A DNA stretch of 27,961 nt, from IMG/VR virus record IMGVR_UViG_3300024432_000058, positions 1 through 27,961 of that record, one strand, 5' to 3'. The stretch's first letter is position 1. Every line of letters starts with the position of its first letter. Below, piece after piece: positions 21,085-27,961 of the stretch. The translations under genes and the position numbers were made by a program. A model generated the notes under the pieces. It saw nothing but the letters and a program-made list of their open reading frames with translations. It searched no databases and was not told where the DNA came from. This DNA is from a virus.

Positions 21085-23280
21085 ATGATTTCTGAAGAAT
21101 TAATTATCGCTGTTAAAGCACAAACTGATAAAGCTGTCAGTGATTTGAAAAGTGTAGAGGCTCAAACTCAAGCGATAATCAACACAGGAAAGCAATTAAG
21201 TACTTTCGTCACTTTACCGCTTTTAGCCCTCGGAACCGCTTTTGTGATGACAGCAGCAGATGCAGAAGAAACTAATAGCAAATTCGATGCTGTATTCAAA
21301 AATCAGTCTACTGGTGTCCGAGCATGGGCTAAAGAATTCTCAGCAGCTACTAATAGAGCCACAATAGATAACATTGGTTTCCTTTCAACGATACAAGATA
21401 CATTAGTACCTCTTGGTTTTATGAGAGATGAAGCCGCTGAATTATCAAAGACAACAGTTACATTAGCAACTGATTTAGCGAGTTTTAACAATTTACCCAC
21501 TGAAGATGTTATAAAATCAATTCAGAGCGCATTGGTAGGAAATCACGAAACAGTAAGAAAATTTGGTGTTGTCTTAAATGTAGCAGCAATAGAACAAGAA
21601 TTATTAAATATGGGTCTTACTGATGGATTTGACGCTGCATCAGAAGAGGAGAAAGCATTAGCTAGATTAAACATTATAATAGATAGTACAGCAGATGCTC
21701 AAGGTGATGCTGTTGCAACAGCTGAGAGTTTTACTAATCAAATGGTGGGAATGGAATCAGCTGGAACAGCTGCTGCTGAAGCATTCGGTACCTTATTATT
21801 ACCTGCATTATCAGATATTATTGGGTACATAACAGATGCTTTGAAATGGTTTACTGAGCTTGATGATGGTATGAAAGGTATAATTTTGACATTAGCTGGA
21901 ATTGCTGCAGCAGCAGGACCTGTTGTTATGGGAATAGGAGCAATTCAAGGAGCAATAGCTGTATTTTCTGTAACAGCAGCAGCAGTATTTGGCCCAATAG
22001 GGTTAATTATCGCAGGAGTTGCAGGATTGATAGCATTAGGAAACGCTATTGATGAAGTTATTGGACCTCAAGCACAGCATAGAGAAGCTGTTGAAAAGAT
22101 GAAAGCTCCGTTGAAAGATATTATTGAATTGACAGCTCAACGATTTGAAGCTCTACAAGATTTAAAAAATTCTCTTATTGAATTAACTGATGTAGAGTTA
22201 GCAGAAACAAAAGCGCAAACGCAATTGCAATTAGCACAAGTTCAAACTGCAAATATAGATGATTTTGTAAAAAAAATGTTGATTAGTGGAATGGAAAAAA
22301 CATTAGTAGTGATTGCTAATCTACAAGATGAAAGAAAAAAACTTATTGACGGTATGGGTGATGAAGGTGATGCAGCAGGTGATTTAGGTAAAACTTATGA
22401 TGAACAACTTAAATTAAGAGTTAAACAAAATGCTTTATTGGTGGAATTGTTTGGCACTGAGGAAGAAAAATTTATTGCATCTATTGAAGCTCAAGCTGCT
22501 AAACATGAAGAATTATTATTAGACCGATTTGATAAGGAGAAGTGGATAGCTGATGAAATAGCTAAATATAGATTTGAAAAAGCTCAAGAAACTGCTGCAG
22601 CTGCTGCAGAATTAGAACAAGAGGAATTAGAACGAGAAGCAGACTTTCTTGCAGAAAAAGCAGCGTTAGAAGAAGAAGCTGCTGCAGCCGAAAAAGCACT
22701 TAGAGAACAAGAACAAGCAGAATTAAAAAAAGATCTGGAAGATCGCATTACTGAATACGAAAAATATACTAATTTAGTAATGGCAGCCGTAGGTAATTTA
22801 TTCGATACGATGGCAACTCAGTTGGTAGAGGGAGAAGCTAGCTGGGAATCTTTTGCGAAGGTCGCCCAGGGGGCAATTGCCAATGTAATACGAGCTTTAG
22901 CAAATGAGATGATTGTTAACGCTGCAGGCGAGCTTGCAAAATTTATAGCCTCTTTTGGGCTTAATGCTGCGGCAGGTGCAGCAGCAGCTGCATATACAGC
23001 AGGAGCAGCGTTAGGTTATGGAACTGCAGCGCTGGTCGAATCGTTTGCTCAAGGTGGTAGTTTCGAAACATCAGGCCCTCAAATGATAATGGTAGGAGAT
23101 AATCCTGGAGGAGTAGAAAAAGTTGATATTACGCCTGTCAGTGGACCAGGGGGTGACAGTGGTTCATCACGTCTGGTCATTAATATTTCGCTAGATGGTA
23201 TTAAAGAGAAAATTTTTGATGAAATGTATGACGCCAGTAACAAAGGTGATTTCCTCATATCTGCGGGAGCAATAATTTAA
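21085..23280 (+). CDS. Tape measure protein
   Basis: A 731-residue protein that sets tail length and is ejected with the DNA. The N-terminal part has a conserved phage tail region with FVTLPLLALGTAFV (41-54) and later FSAATNRATIDNIGFLSTIQDTLVPLG and LVGNHETVRKFGVVLN, characteristic of the tape measure core family. A long hydrophobic region (about 264-320, GIAAAAGPVVMGIGA ... GLIIAGVAGLIALG) probably spans the host membrane during ejection. A charged alanine- and glutamate-rich helical stretch (about 490-560) follows, then a second hydrophobic alanine-rich segment near 620-650. GGAGGT lies ahead of ATG. The position after the frameshifted chaperone confirms the assignment. The length suggests a tail of roughly 110 nm by the usual 1.5 angstrom per residue. 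Confidence 0.92.
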   Translation: MISEELIIAVKAQTDKAVSDLKSVEAQTQAIINTGKQLSTFVTLPLLALGTAFVMTAADAEETNSKFDAVFKNQSTGVRAWAKEFSAATNRATIDNIGFLSTIQDTLVPLGFMRDEAAELSKTTVTLATDLASFNNLPTEDVIKSIQSALVGNHETVRKFGVVLNVAAIEQELLNMGLTDGFDAASEEEKALARLNIIIDSTADAQGDAVATAESFTNQMVGMESAGTAAAEAFGTLLLPALSDIIGYITDALKWFTELDDGMKGIILTLAGIAAAAGPVVMGIGAIQGAIAVFSVTAAAVFGPIGLIIAGVAGLIALGNAIDEVIGPQAQHREAVEKMKAPLKDIIELTAQRFEALQDLKNSLIELTDVELAETKAQTQLQLAQVQTANIDDFVKKMLISGMEKTLVVIANLQDERKKLIDGMGDEGDAAGDLGKTYDEQLKLRVKQNALLVELFGTEEEKFIASIEAQAAKHEELLLDRFDKEKWIADEIAKYRFEKAQETAAAAAELEQEELEREADFLAEKAALEEEAAAAEKALREQEQAELKKDLEDRITEYEKYTNLVMAAVGNLFDTMATQLVEGEASWESFAKVAQGAIANVIRALANEMIVNAAGELAKFIASFGLNAAAGAAAAAYTAGAALGYGTAALVESFAQGGSFETSGPQMIMVGDNPGGVEKVDITPVSGPGGDSGSSRLVINISLDGIKEKIFDEMYDASNKGDFLISAGAII

Positions 23281-23289
23281 GGAAATAAT

Positions 23290-23358
23290 ATGGGACAGAA
23301 TAATAACATTTGCAAATACTGCAAAGGTCGAAGAAAAACGGCTGGTGGATGGTATTAG
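23290..23358 (+). pseudogene. Internally deleted GIY-YIG endonuclease remnant (22 codons)
   Basis: ATG at 23290 opens with MGQ, the first residues of endonucleases 1 and 2, and after a few codons jumps to ICKYCKGRRKTAGG, matching ICKCCRGKYKTAGG at the extreme C-terminus of endonuclease 1, then stops. The whole nuclease and NUMOD3 region is missing. The frame stays open, so a 22-residue peptide could be translated from the GGAAATAAT leader. It fills the gap between the tape measure and next tail gene. Confidence 0.8.
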
Positions 23359-23371
23359 AGGTATATAGGAG

Positions 23372-24121
23372 ATGACGAGGATATTATACAAAAACAACTG
23401 GGATAATTATACTATCGATTCAAATTCTGAGGACGCAAATTATCCAGCTATAAATACAGTAGACACCAGTCTTTCGAAAGTTTGGCACAGTGTCGGAGTC
23501 AGCGCTGAATGGATATCCTTAGACTGTGGCGCAGGAGTGACTATTAATCCAACTGTGGCAGTCATAGCTGGGCACAACATTTCTGAATCCGCAGCAACCA
23601 TTAAAATACAAGGAGATGATGACTCTGATTTTAGTAGTCTAGCCGTTGACGAGAGTTTTACACACGCAGAAGGCAATATGGTTAAATTTTTCACTGGATC
23701 TGCTTTAAGATATTGGAAATTTTTAATTACAGATGAGACTAATAATTCTGGTTATATATCAATTGGCAGATTATTTTTGGGTACTTATCTAGAAACTGAT
23801 AATGCGATTTTTATTAGCTTTCCTTATAATATAGATGATACATCACTAACTGATACATCACTAACTGGCCAATTGTACGGAGACGAGGGTGTAATTTTAA
23901 GAAAATATGATTTGAGTATACCATTATTGAGCGATACAAATAGGAAAGCTCTTGATGTTATGTATAAATCTGTAAAGGTAGTAAAACCAATATTTTTCGT
24001 TTTCGATCATTCCGATCTTACAACAATAACTCCCTTATATTCGTCATTTACAAAATATGGTTACAGTCATGGAAAATCGAATTTGTGGAATTTGAAGCTT
24101 TCGATCAAAGAGGCTAAATAA
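23372..24121 (+). CDS. Distal tail protein with discoidin-like domain
   Basis: A 249-residue protein following the tape measure gene. Residues about 15-140 resemble a discoidin (F5/8 type C) jelly-roll: YPAINTVDTSLSKVWHS, the strand EWISLDCGAGVTINPTVAVIAGHN, and FTGSALRYWKFLITDET. The remainder (about 145-249) is beta-rich and may form the tube-end attachment region. This type of domain is common in phage tail-tip proteins and often binds cell-surface glycans. A 15-base tandem repeat (23837-23866) gives DTSLT-DTSLT near residue 157. The start follows TAGGAGATG. The stop overlaps the next micro-gene's ATG. An exact distal-tail (Dit) role is inferred from position. Confidence 0.68.
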   Translation: MTRILYKNNWDNYTIDSNSEDANYPAINTVDTSLSKVWHSVGVSAEWISLDCGAGVTINPTVAVIAGHNISESAATIKIQGDDDSDFSSLAVDESFTHAEGNMVKFFTGSALRYWKFLITDETNNSGYISIGRLFLGTYLETDNAIFISFPYNIDDTSLTDTSLTGQLYGDEGVILRKYDLSIPLLSDTNRKALDVMYKSVKVVKPIFFVFDHSDLTTITPLYSSFTKYGYSHGKSNLWNLKLSIKEAK

Positions 24122-24204
24122 TGGCAGATCTAACAATAGAAGAAAGACTTGTACGAATTGAAACCACTCTATTTGACACAAATGGCAGCGAAGGTTTCGT
24201 ATGA
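24121..24204 (+). CDS. Micro-gene: 27-residue coiled-coil peptide
   Basis: A 27-residue open frame starting on the last base of the previous stop: MADLTIEERLVRIETTLFD and a short tail. The E-E-R-L-x-R-I-E-x-x-L pattern is that of the N-terminal helix of XhlA-like phage lysis accessory proteins and related small coiled-coil peptides. Its TGA overlaps the ATG of the next micro-gene as ATGA, so the two are translated in series. Together they look like the two halves of such a protein, split by a stop. Too short for confident assignment, but the tight coupling argues that it is real. Confidence 0.55.
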   Translation: MADLTIEERLVRIETTLFDTNGSEGFV

Positions 24205-24272
24205 ATAAAATCATTCTATTGATTCTTGCTGGAGTAACTATAGCAGGATTCATTATAAATATTATTATATAA
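24201..24272 (+). CDS. Micro-gene: 23-residue membrane peptide
   Basis: A 23-residue open frame, MNKIILLILAGVTIAGFIINIII, that is a single predicted transmembrane helix with a basic N-terminus. It starts within the stop codon of the preceding 27-residue gene and ends 11 bases before the next gene. A pairing of a helical peptide and a membrane peptide recalls split lysis accessory proteins. Alternatively it is a stand-alone membrane toxin-like or exclusion peptide. No direct evidence for either. Confidence 0.55.
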   Translation: MNKIILLILAGVTIAGFIINIII

Positions 24273-24283
24273 AGAGGTATATT

Positions 24284-25126
24284 ATGGCAGGTGCACGAGT
24301 AACAGTTCCATCAGTAGGAGCTACCGACTGGACAGAATTTATAACAGTCGTGGAAAGAATGCGGCGAGGTTTTATGTCGTTAATGTTGACAAATCTCTAT
24401 GCCACAACAGAACCACAAATAGCTGCTGGTAGCGTTGTTGAAATAGATAGTACGCTTTACCAATTCTTAGTTAATGAAAGTATCACAGGTTGGGCTGGGA
24501 TTGGTGATGCTAGTATGGCGTTTATCAAATTAACCGCAGCTGGCGCTAGCGTGACAGCTAGTTGGGAAGACACTAATGGTACATGGTCTGATGCGAAACA
24601 AGGCTATTATGATGGATCTGATAGATTTATTGGTGGATGCTATCGCACTAACGTGACAACCTGGACTGATAAATGGATATGGTTAAAACGCAGATTTATT
24701 TTTGGCGGGGGTTTTTATGTGGGCACAGATAATCCAACTACGACGCAAGGGCTTCATTCCTCTGGAGGAATAAGAACTGACGAAGCAGCACCATACTTAA
24801 AAACTAAAGTAATGGAAATTGGTGACTGGAATATGGATGCTTCAGGAACAAAAACTTTAACACATGGTTTAGATCCTTCTAAAATAAGATATTTAACAGC
24901 AATTATATATGGAGATGTTGGAACAATTTATGAAAATGGAGGAGTTCCTATTAATTGGTCATATCATTCGGGTGGGGTTGCAAAAATAGCGGGAAATATT
25001 GGTATAAAACCTGCAACTAATACTTTAATTGAAATGGAAAGAACGACTGGGGAAACATTTGACGGTCCTTTTTTTGATGCAACATCATTTAATAGAGGAT
25101 GGGTAATTATAACATATGAAGCTTAG
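24284..25126 (+). CDS. Tail-associated beta-rich protein (putative fibre or adhesin)
   Basis: A 280-residue protein among the distal tail genes. The N-terminal half has PSVGATDWTEFITVVERMRRGF and strands through SVVEIDSTLYQFLVNESITGW. A central glycine- and tryptophan-rich region (YYDGSDRFIGGCYRTNVTTWTDKWIWLKRRF) resembles tail-fibre segments with WSDAKQGYYDGSDRFIGG. The final third (EIGDWNMDASGTKTLTHGLDPSKIRYLTAIIYGDV) matches a recurring phage tail-tip motif pairing I-G-D-W-N-M-D with T-H-G-L. No enzymatic motif is visible. AGAGGTAT is the likely binding site. It could be a receptor-binding or fibre protein. Confidence 0.6.
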   Translation: MAGARVTVPSVGATDWTEFITVVERMRRGFMSLMLTNLYATTEPQIAAGSVVEIDSTLYQFLVNESITGWAGIGDASMAFIKLTAAGASVTASWEDTNGTWSDAKQGYYDGSDRFIGGCYRTNVTTWTDKWIWLKRRFIFGGGFYVGTDNPTTTQGLHSSGGIRTDEAAPYLKTKVMEIGDWNMDASGTKTLTHGLDPSKIRYLTAIIYGDVGTIYENGGVPINWSYHSGGVAKIAGNIGIKPATNTLIEMERTTGETFDGPFFDATSFNRGWVIITYEA

Positions 25127-25135
25127 AGCGAATAA

Positions 25136-27901
25136 ATGAGAAATAACTTTTTTGATAGATATGATTGTGAATCACTTACACCTCCTATGGTGCTTGATGA
25201 AACTACACCTGTTGAAACAAATGTAGTTTTTAATAGATCAGCGCCAATAGATAGGGGTTCTTGCGAAGTAGCCACTAGTCCCATGGTTTTCGATGAAGAG
25301 GTACCAATACTTTATGATGCATTATGGGTGAGAAGCGATGAGCAAGCTCATAATGAAGAATACAGTTATAAATGTACAAAAAATATTGCTGCTGGCGATG
25401 CTGCTATAGTTGATTTAGTTGATGTAGCAGCAACAGATGATATGCATGGATTAGTTGCTGGCCAGACTTATACATTCTCAGCGTGGGTATATATACCTTC
25501 AGGTGGGATTTTTGGAAGCGAAGTTACCTTAATCATCTACGATTATCAAGGTGGTTGGGCCCCAACAATAACTGCAGCTGCTAATGTGTATGACGCTTGG
25601 CAGAAGGTAACTGTTACGAGAACTATAAGAGCTGCAGCGACAGGTATTATTGTGAGATTTATGGCCGCATCTTCAGCCTCTATCAACGAATATTTCTATG
25701 TTGATGATGTAAAACTTGATCATGCACGTGGTGGAAAATTTAGTTATAGATTAACAAAGACAATAGCAGCAGGAACTGCAGGTTCGGTACTTCTTACTGA
25801 CTCTTTAAACACTGCCGATATGCATGGCTTACTAGCAGGGCATAAATATACATTCGGAGCTTGGGTATATATTCCTTTAGGTGGGATCAAAGGTTCAGAA
25901 ATAACATTTCAAATAGGTGATTATGTAGCATCATGGGATTACACATCACAAGCTGCAACTGACACTTATGATGCCTGGCAATATGTAGAAGTTACTCATG
26001 ATGTAGATGCAGATGCTACAGGTATCGTAATAAAAATAGAAGTGGATTCGGACGCGGCAACTGGCGAATATTTCTTTGTTGATAAATTTCTACTTAATGA
26101 TTGGTTGGATTGGATCAATAAGCCATTTTCTAAGAAGAAGATTCTTGTAGAAATTTCATCTGGCTTAGCTGAAGATTTTTGGCTTAGTGAAGAGCCAGGA
26201 ATATGGTACAACAAATTAACGGTTTGGGTCCCAGATAAAAAATTTGGTTTTGGATATGGTGTTTTTGGATACGGCTCTTTTGGGAATGATGGTACTGATA
26301 CACTAGGCCATAATGCTGTATATTATCAAGTTGGCAGTGTGAAAATAAGTGGTGTAATTTATACTGAATATGACAAATATGATGATTGTGTTGCTAATAG
26401 TGAAAGTTGGTATTACGACATTATAACAACTAAATTATATTTGCACTTCCTTAATGATACTGCACCCTGGGAGCAAACTGGAGCCTGGGAGCGAACTACA
26501 ATAAGCATAGGCTTAGTAGCTGGTTTTTCGAATCATGCAGGTTACTATAATGATATATATTACGATGCAAGAGTTATATCTATTCCAAATATCTCATATA
26601 GGAAAAATTGGTTGTTTTTTGGTATTGCAAGATCTGCAGGTGGGGAAGTAACTCTTGATAATTCTGATGGTTATTTTGATAATTTTGCAACTCATGATAT
26701 TTTCGGCCATAAAATAGTTTTTAGGTTTGGGGTCGACGATATTGCACATGCTCAATATTTAGAGTTAGCTAACTTTTATATAGATAAAATAACTGTAACA
26801 AAAACAACATTCTCAATAGCTTTAAATGATAAGCGTTCTTTCCTACAGAAAAAGATACCGATAAATGTTTATGATTCTACTACTTATCCAGATATAAAAG
26901 ATACTAATGAGAATAAACCAATCCGTTTAGGATATGGAACTAACAAAAAAGTGCCTTGTGTTTGCACTAATGAAGAAGAGGCTATAGGTGGAGGTATTGA
27001 TTACACGTTTAAGATTTGTGATGTAGCAAATCCAGCTTATGCAATATCGGCAATAACAACTGTATATATTGACGATGTTGTAGAGGTACCAAAAGCTACT
27101 AATTTAAACACTGCAACATTCACAATAGCCAGTGGTGGTAATTACACAAAGGGAGATAAGGTTACTTGCACTTATACTGGGTATACTGATGGCGGAGTAA
27201 TCGATAATGCACTCGACGTCATAGCTGATCTGCTTAACGAATTTAATAACGACGTTTATAATTCAACTAATTTTAATACAACTGCATGGGCAATTGCAAA
27301 AGCCCTAGCATATGATATTGGTTTCCCTATAGAAAAAGAAACTGTGGGCTCAGCTATCACAAAAATTGCAAATACAGTGCATGGCTCATTTTTAATACAA
27401 GGTGATGATAGATACTCTTTTAAAATATTTGATGAAGATACAGCTGCAGTAAAAACTATTACAGGAGAAGAAATATTAAAATTAACAAAAGCCGAATATG
27501 ACACTAAGCGATATTTGACAAGATTCGAAATATTATATGATAGAGACTGGGATTCTGGATTTTTTAGAAGAATAATCGAAGAATCTAATGAAGAGGCAAT
27601 ATTTACTAAATATGGAGTCTATAGAGAGAAAGAATTTGAGACGTTACTGATTTCTGCTGACGACAGTTCTTCTTTAGCCTCAAAAATATCAAAAACAACT
27701 TCTGAAGTAGTTCCCTATTTCTCGTTCACTACGAAGTCGCAAAATTTTGATTTAATGCTAACAGATTTAGTGAATGTAGAATTAAATAGAGTAACGAAAG
27801 AGATGTATGGGACTGTTAAATTAGAAATAGTAGGTATAGTAAAAGATATGGCTAAATTTACTACTACTATTATTGGTCGATACATAAAGAATGTAGATTA
27901 G
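25136..27901 (+). CDS. Large tail/baseplate hub protein with two carbohydrate-binding-like repeats
   Basis: A 921-residue protein, the largest distal tail candidate. Two tandem domains (about residues 76-196 and 200-320) share YSYKCTKNIAAG / FSYRLTKTIAAG, then G-x-x-Y-T-F-[SG]-A-W-V-Y-I-P, a G-[SG]-E-[VI]-T strand, Y-D-A-W-Q-x-V-x-V-T, and EYF[YF]VD near the end. These are typical of CBM4/9-type carbohydrate-binding modules. The C-terminal part (about 480-921) has strand-rich sequence with RSAGGEVTLDNSDGYFDNF, ALNDKRSFLQKKIPINVYDS and RLGYGTNKKVPCVC, resembling tail hub proteins at the tail tip. No peptidase motif was recognised. It is likely the tail-tip hub that binds surface glycans. The start is without a strong Shine-Dalgarno. 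Confidence 0.68.
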   Translation: MRNNFFDRYDCESLTPPMVLDETTPVETNVVFNRSAPIDRGSCEVATSPMVFDEEVPILYDALWVRSDEQAHNEEYSYKCTKNIAAGDAAIVDLVDVAATDDMHGLVAGQTYTFSAWVYIPSGGIFGSEVTLIIYDYQGGWAPTITAAANVYDAWQKVTVTRTIRAAATGIIVRFMAASSASINEYFYVDDVKLDHARGGKFSYRLTKTIAAGTAGSVLLTDSLNTADMHGLLAGHKYTFGAWVYIPLGGIKGSEITFQIGDYVASWDYTSQAATDTYDAWQYVEVTHDVDADATGIVIKIEVDSDAATGEYFFVDKFLLNDWLDWINKPFSKKKILVEISSGLAEDFWLSEEPGIWYNKLTVWVPDKKFGFGYGVFGYGSFGNDGTDTLGHNAVYYQVGSVKISGVIYTEYDKYDDCVANSESWYYDIITTKLYLHFLNDTAPWEQTGAWERTTISIGLVAGFSNHAGYYNDIYYDARVISIPNISYRKNWLFFGIARSAGGEVTLDNSDGYFDNFATHDIFGHKIVFRFGVDDIAHAQYLELANFYIDKITVTKTTFSIALNDKRSFLQKKIPINVYDSTTYPDIKDTNENKPIRLGYGTNKKVPCVCTNEEEAIGGGIDYTFKICDVANPAYAISAITTVYIDDVVEVPKATNLNTATFTIASGGNYTKGDKVTCTYTGYTDGGVIDNALDVIADLLNEFNNDVYNSTNFNTTAWAIAKALAYDIGFPIEKETVGSAITKIANTVHGSFLIQGDDRYSFKIFDEDTAAVKTITGEEILKLTKAEYDTKRYLTRFEILYDRDWDSGFFRRIIEESNEEAIFTKYGVYREKEFETLLISADDSSSLASKISKTTSEVVPYFSFTTKSQNFDLMLTDLVNVELNRVTKEMYGTVKLEIVGIVKDMAKFTTTIIGRYIKNVD

Positions 27902-27940
27902 AGCCAAATTATTTTAATCAAAATAAGTAAGAATAAAAGA

Positions 27941-27961
27941 ATGGAAAAAATTGATATAATA
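27941..27961 (+). CDS. Possible start of the next gene, cut by the window edge
   Basis: ATG at 27941 begins MEKIDII and runs off the end. AAAAGA just upstream is a weak binding site. Only seven codons are visible, so nothing can be said about function, and the call may be wrong. Confidence 0.25.

Overview
The window is the head-and-tail morphogenesis module of a tailed double-stranded DNA phage or prophage. All recognisable genes lie on the + strand, tightly packed, often with ATGA or GTGA stop/start overlaps. The DNA is AT-rich and many starts follow AGGAGG-type ribosome binding sites, which suggests a low-GC Gram-positive (Bacillota-like) host; that is inference. The order small terminase, large terminase, portal, scaffold, major capsid, head-tail connectors, tail completion, tail tube, frameshifted tail chaperone, tape measure and distal tail proteins is that of a long-tailed siphovirus.

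Layout. 1-226: leader without a full gene. 227-2702: GIY-YIG endonuclease, small terminase, large terminase. 2729-4856: second GIY-YIG endonuclease and portal. 4883-6471: two more GIY-YIG endonucleases with an eroded one between them. 6499-8553: scaffold, a decayed endonuclease, and major capsid protein. 8568-12908: a long repetitive beta-rich fibre-like protein, a small helical protein, a lectin-like protein and a small basic protein. 12928-13536: fifth GIY-YIG endonuclease. 13533-16664: minor structural protein, connector, stopper, an HK97 gp10-like protein interrupted by an intein, and a tail completion protein. 16679-18498: a radical SAM enzyme overlapping a glycosyltransferase. 18598-20381: two paralogous tail tube proteins, the second with an inserted domain, separated by an endonuclease wreck and a small membrane protein. 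20411-21063: tail assembly chaperone with a predicted -1 frameshift. 21085-23280: tape measure. 23372-27901: distal tail, two micro-genes, and two large tail or adhesion proteins.

Two things stand out. First, the region is heavily colonised by homing endonucleases: five intact free-standing GIY-YIG/NUMOD3 genes, at least five decayed copies or scars in the gaps between virion genes, an endonuclease-derived tail on the small terminase, and an intein carrying a Vsr-like nuclease with a NUMOD3-like segment. Several intact copies are flanked by short direct repeats that reproduce the ribosome-binding and start-codon region of the next gene, and some scars now lie next to or supply the translation signals of virion genes. 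Second, a radical SAM enzyme and a GT4-type glycosyltransferase sit as a translationally coupled pair in the middle of the tail module, immediately before the tail tube genes. They may modify a virion protein.
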